Source: Actinomycetota bacterium (GTDB lineage Bacteria > Actinomycetota > Rubrobacteria > Rubrobacterales > Rubrobacteraceae). From it: a DNA stretch of 5,037 nucleotides. The notes beneath the pieces are model-generated. The model saw nothing but the letters and a program-made list of their open reading frames with translations, had not been told where the DNA came from and searched no databases. Positions within the stretch are counted from its first letter, which is position 1. The number at the start of each line of letters is the position of its first letter. This document shows positions 5,012-5,037 of the stretch, in pieces. Both the position numbers and the translations under genes were made by a program. The stretch lies in NCBI GenBank assembly GCA_020200675.1, contig JAIVIG010000368.1, positions 1-5,037 of the forward strand. The letters run 5' to 3'.

Positions 5012-5037
5012 GAGGAAACGACTCTCCCTCTCAAGAC

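Overview
The window looks like chromosomal DNA from a high-GC Gram-positive bacterium. G/C dominates third codon positions, GTG is used as a start, Shine-Dalgarno sequences are purine-rich, and there is an OmpR-type two-component pair. The style of the proteins, including the two unrecognised small ones at the right, suggests a deep-branching actinobacterium such as Rubrobacter. That assignment is inference; there is no rRNA or marker gene here.

Layout, left to right. (1) Minus strand, 1-1415: a two-component system. The response regulator gene (711-1415) is followed, with a 4-base GTGA overlap, by its sensor histidine kinase (714 down to the window edge, truncated before the ATPase domain). 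(2) 1416-1913: about 500 bases with no convincing gene. It holds a doubtful 83-codon frame whose stop overlaps the regulator start (ATGA), and a striking array of four CTTGA-type repeats at exactly 11-base spacing (1721-1764), the architecture bound by tandem PhoB/OmpR-family regulators. (3) 1914-2891, minus strand: an intact IS110-family DEDD transposase/recombinase. It is preceded by about 230 noncoding bases that can fold into a long nested hairpin (2921-2986), where IS621-like elements encode their bridge RNA. The element ends are not resolved; two weak repeat pairs are recorded. (4) 3121-4125, plus strand: a classical short-chain dehydrogenase/reductase with a strong ribosome binding site, unusual substitutions in two normally Asn-containing motifs, and a C-terminal extension ending in a hydrophobic helix. 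(5) 4126-4249: a convergent gap with a good intrinsic terminator for the minus-strand genes to its right. (6) 4250-5037, minus strand: two small unrecognised genes in one apparent operon, the upstream one possibly starting outside the window.

How they fit together. The regulator and kinase form one signalling unit and may autoregulate through the 11-base repeat array. The IS110 element sits between this unit and the oppositely oriented dehydrogenase gene, so it probably split a once shorter divergent intergenic region and may have separated a plus-strand promoter from the dehydrogenase gene. The right-hand gene pair is an independent unit. I see no CRISPR array, tRNA, rRNA or evident defence system. 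The best candidates for something undescribed are the repeat array, the putative guide RNA of the IS110 element, and the unknown gene pair.
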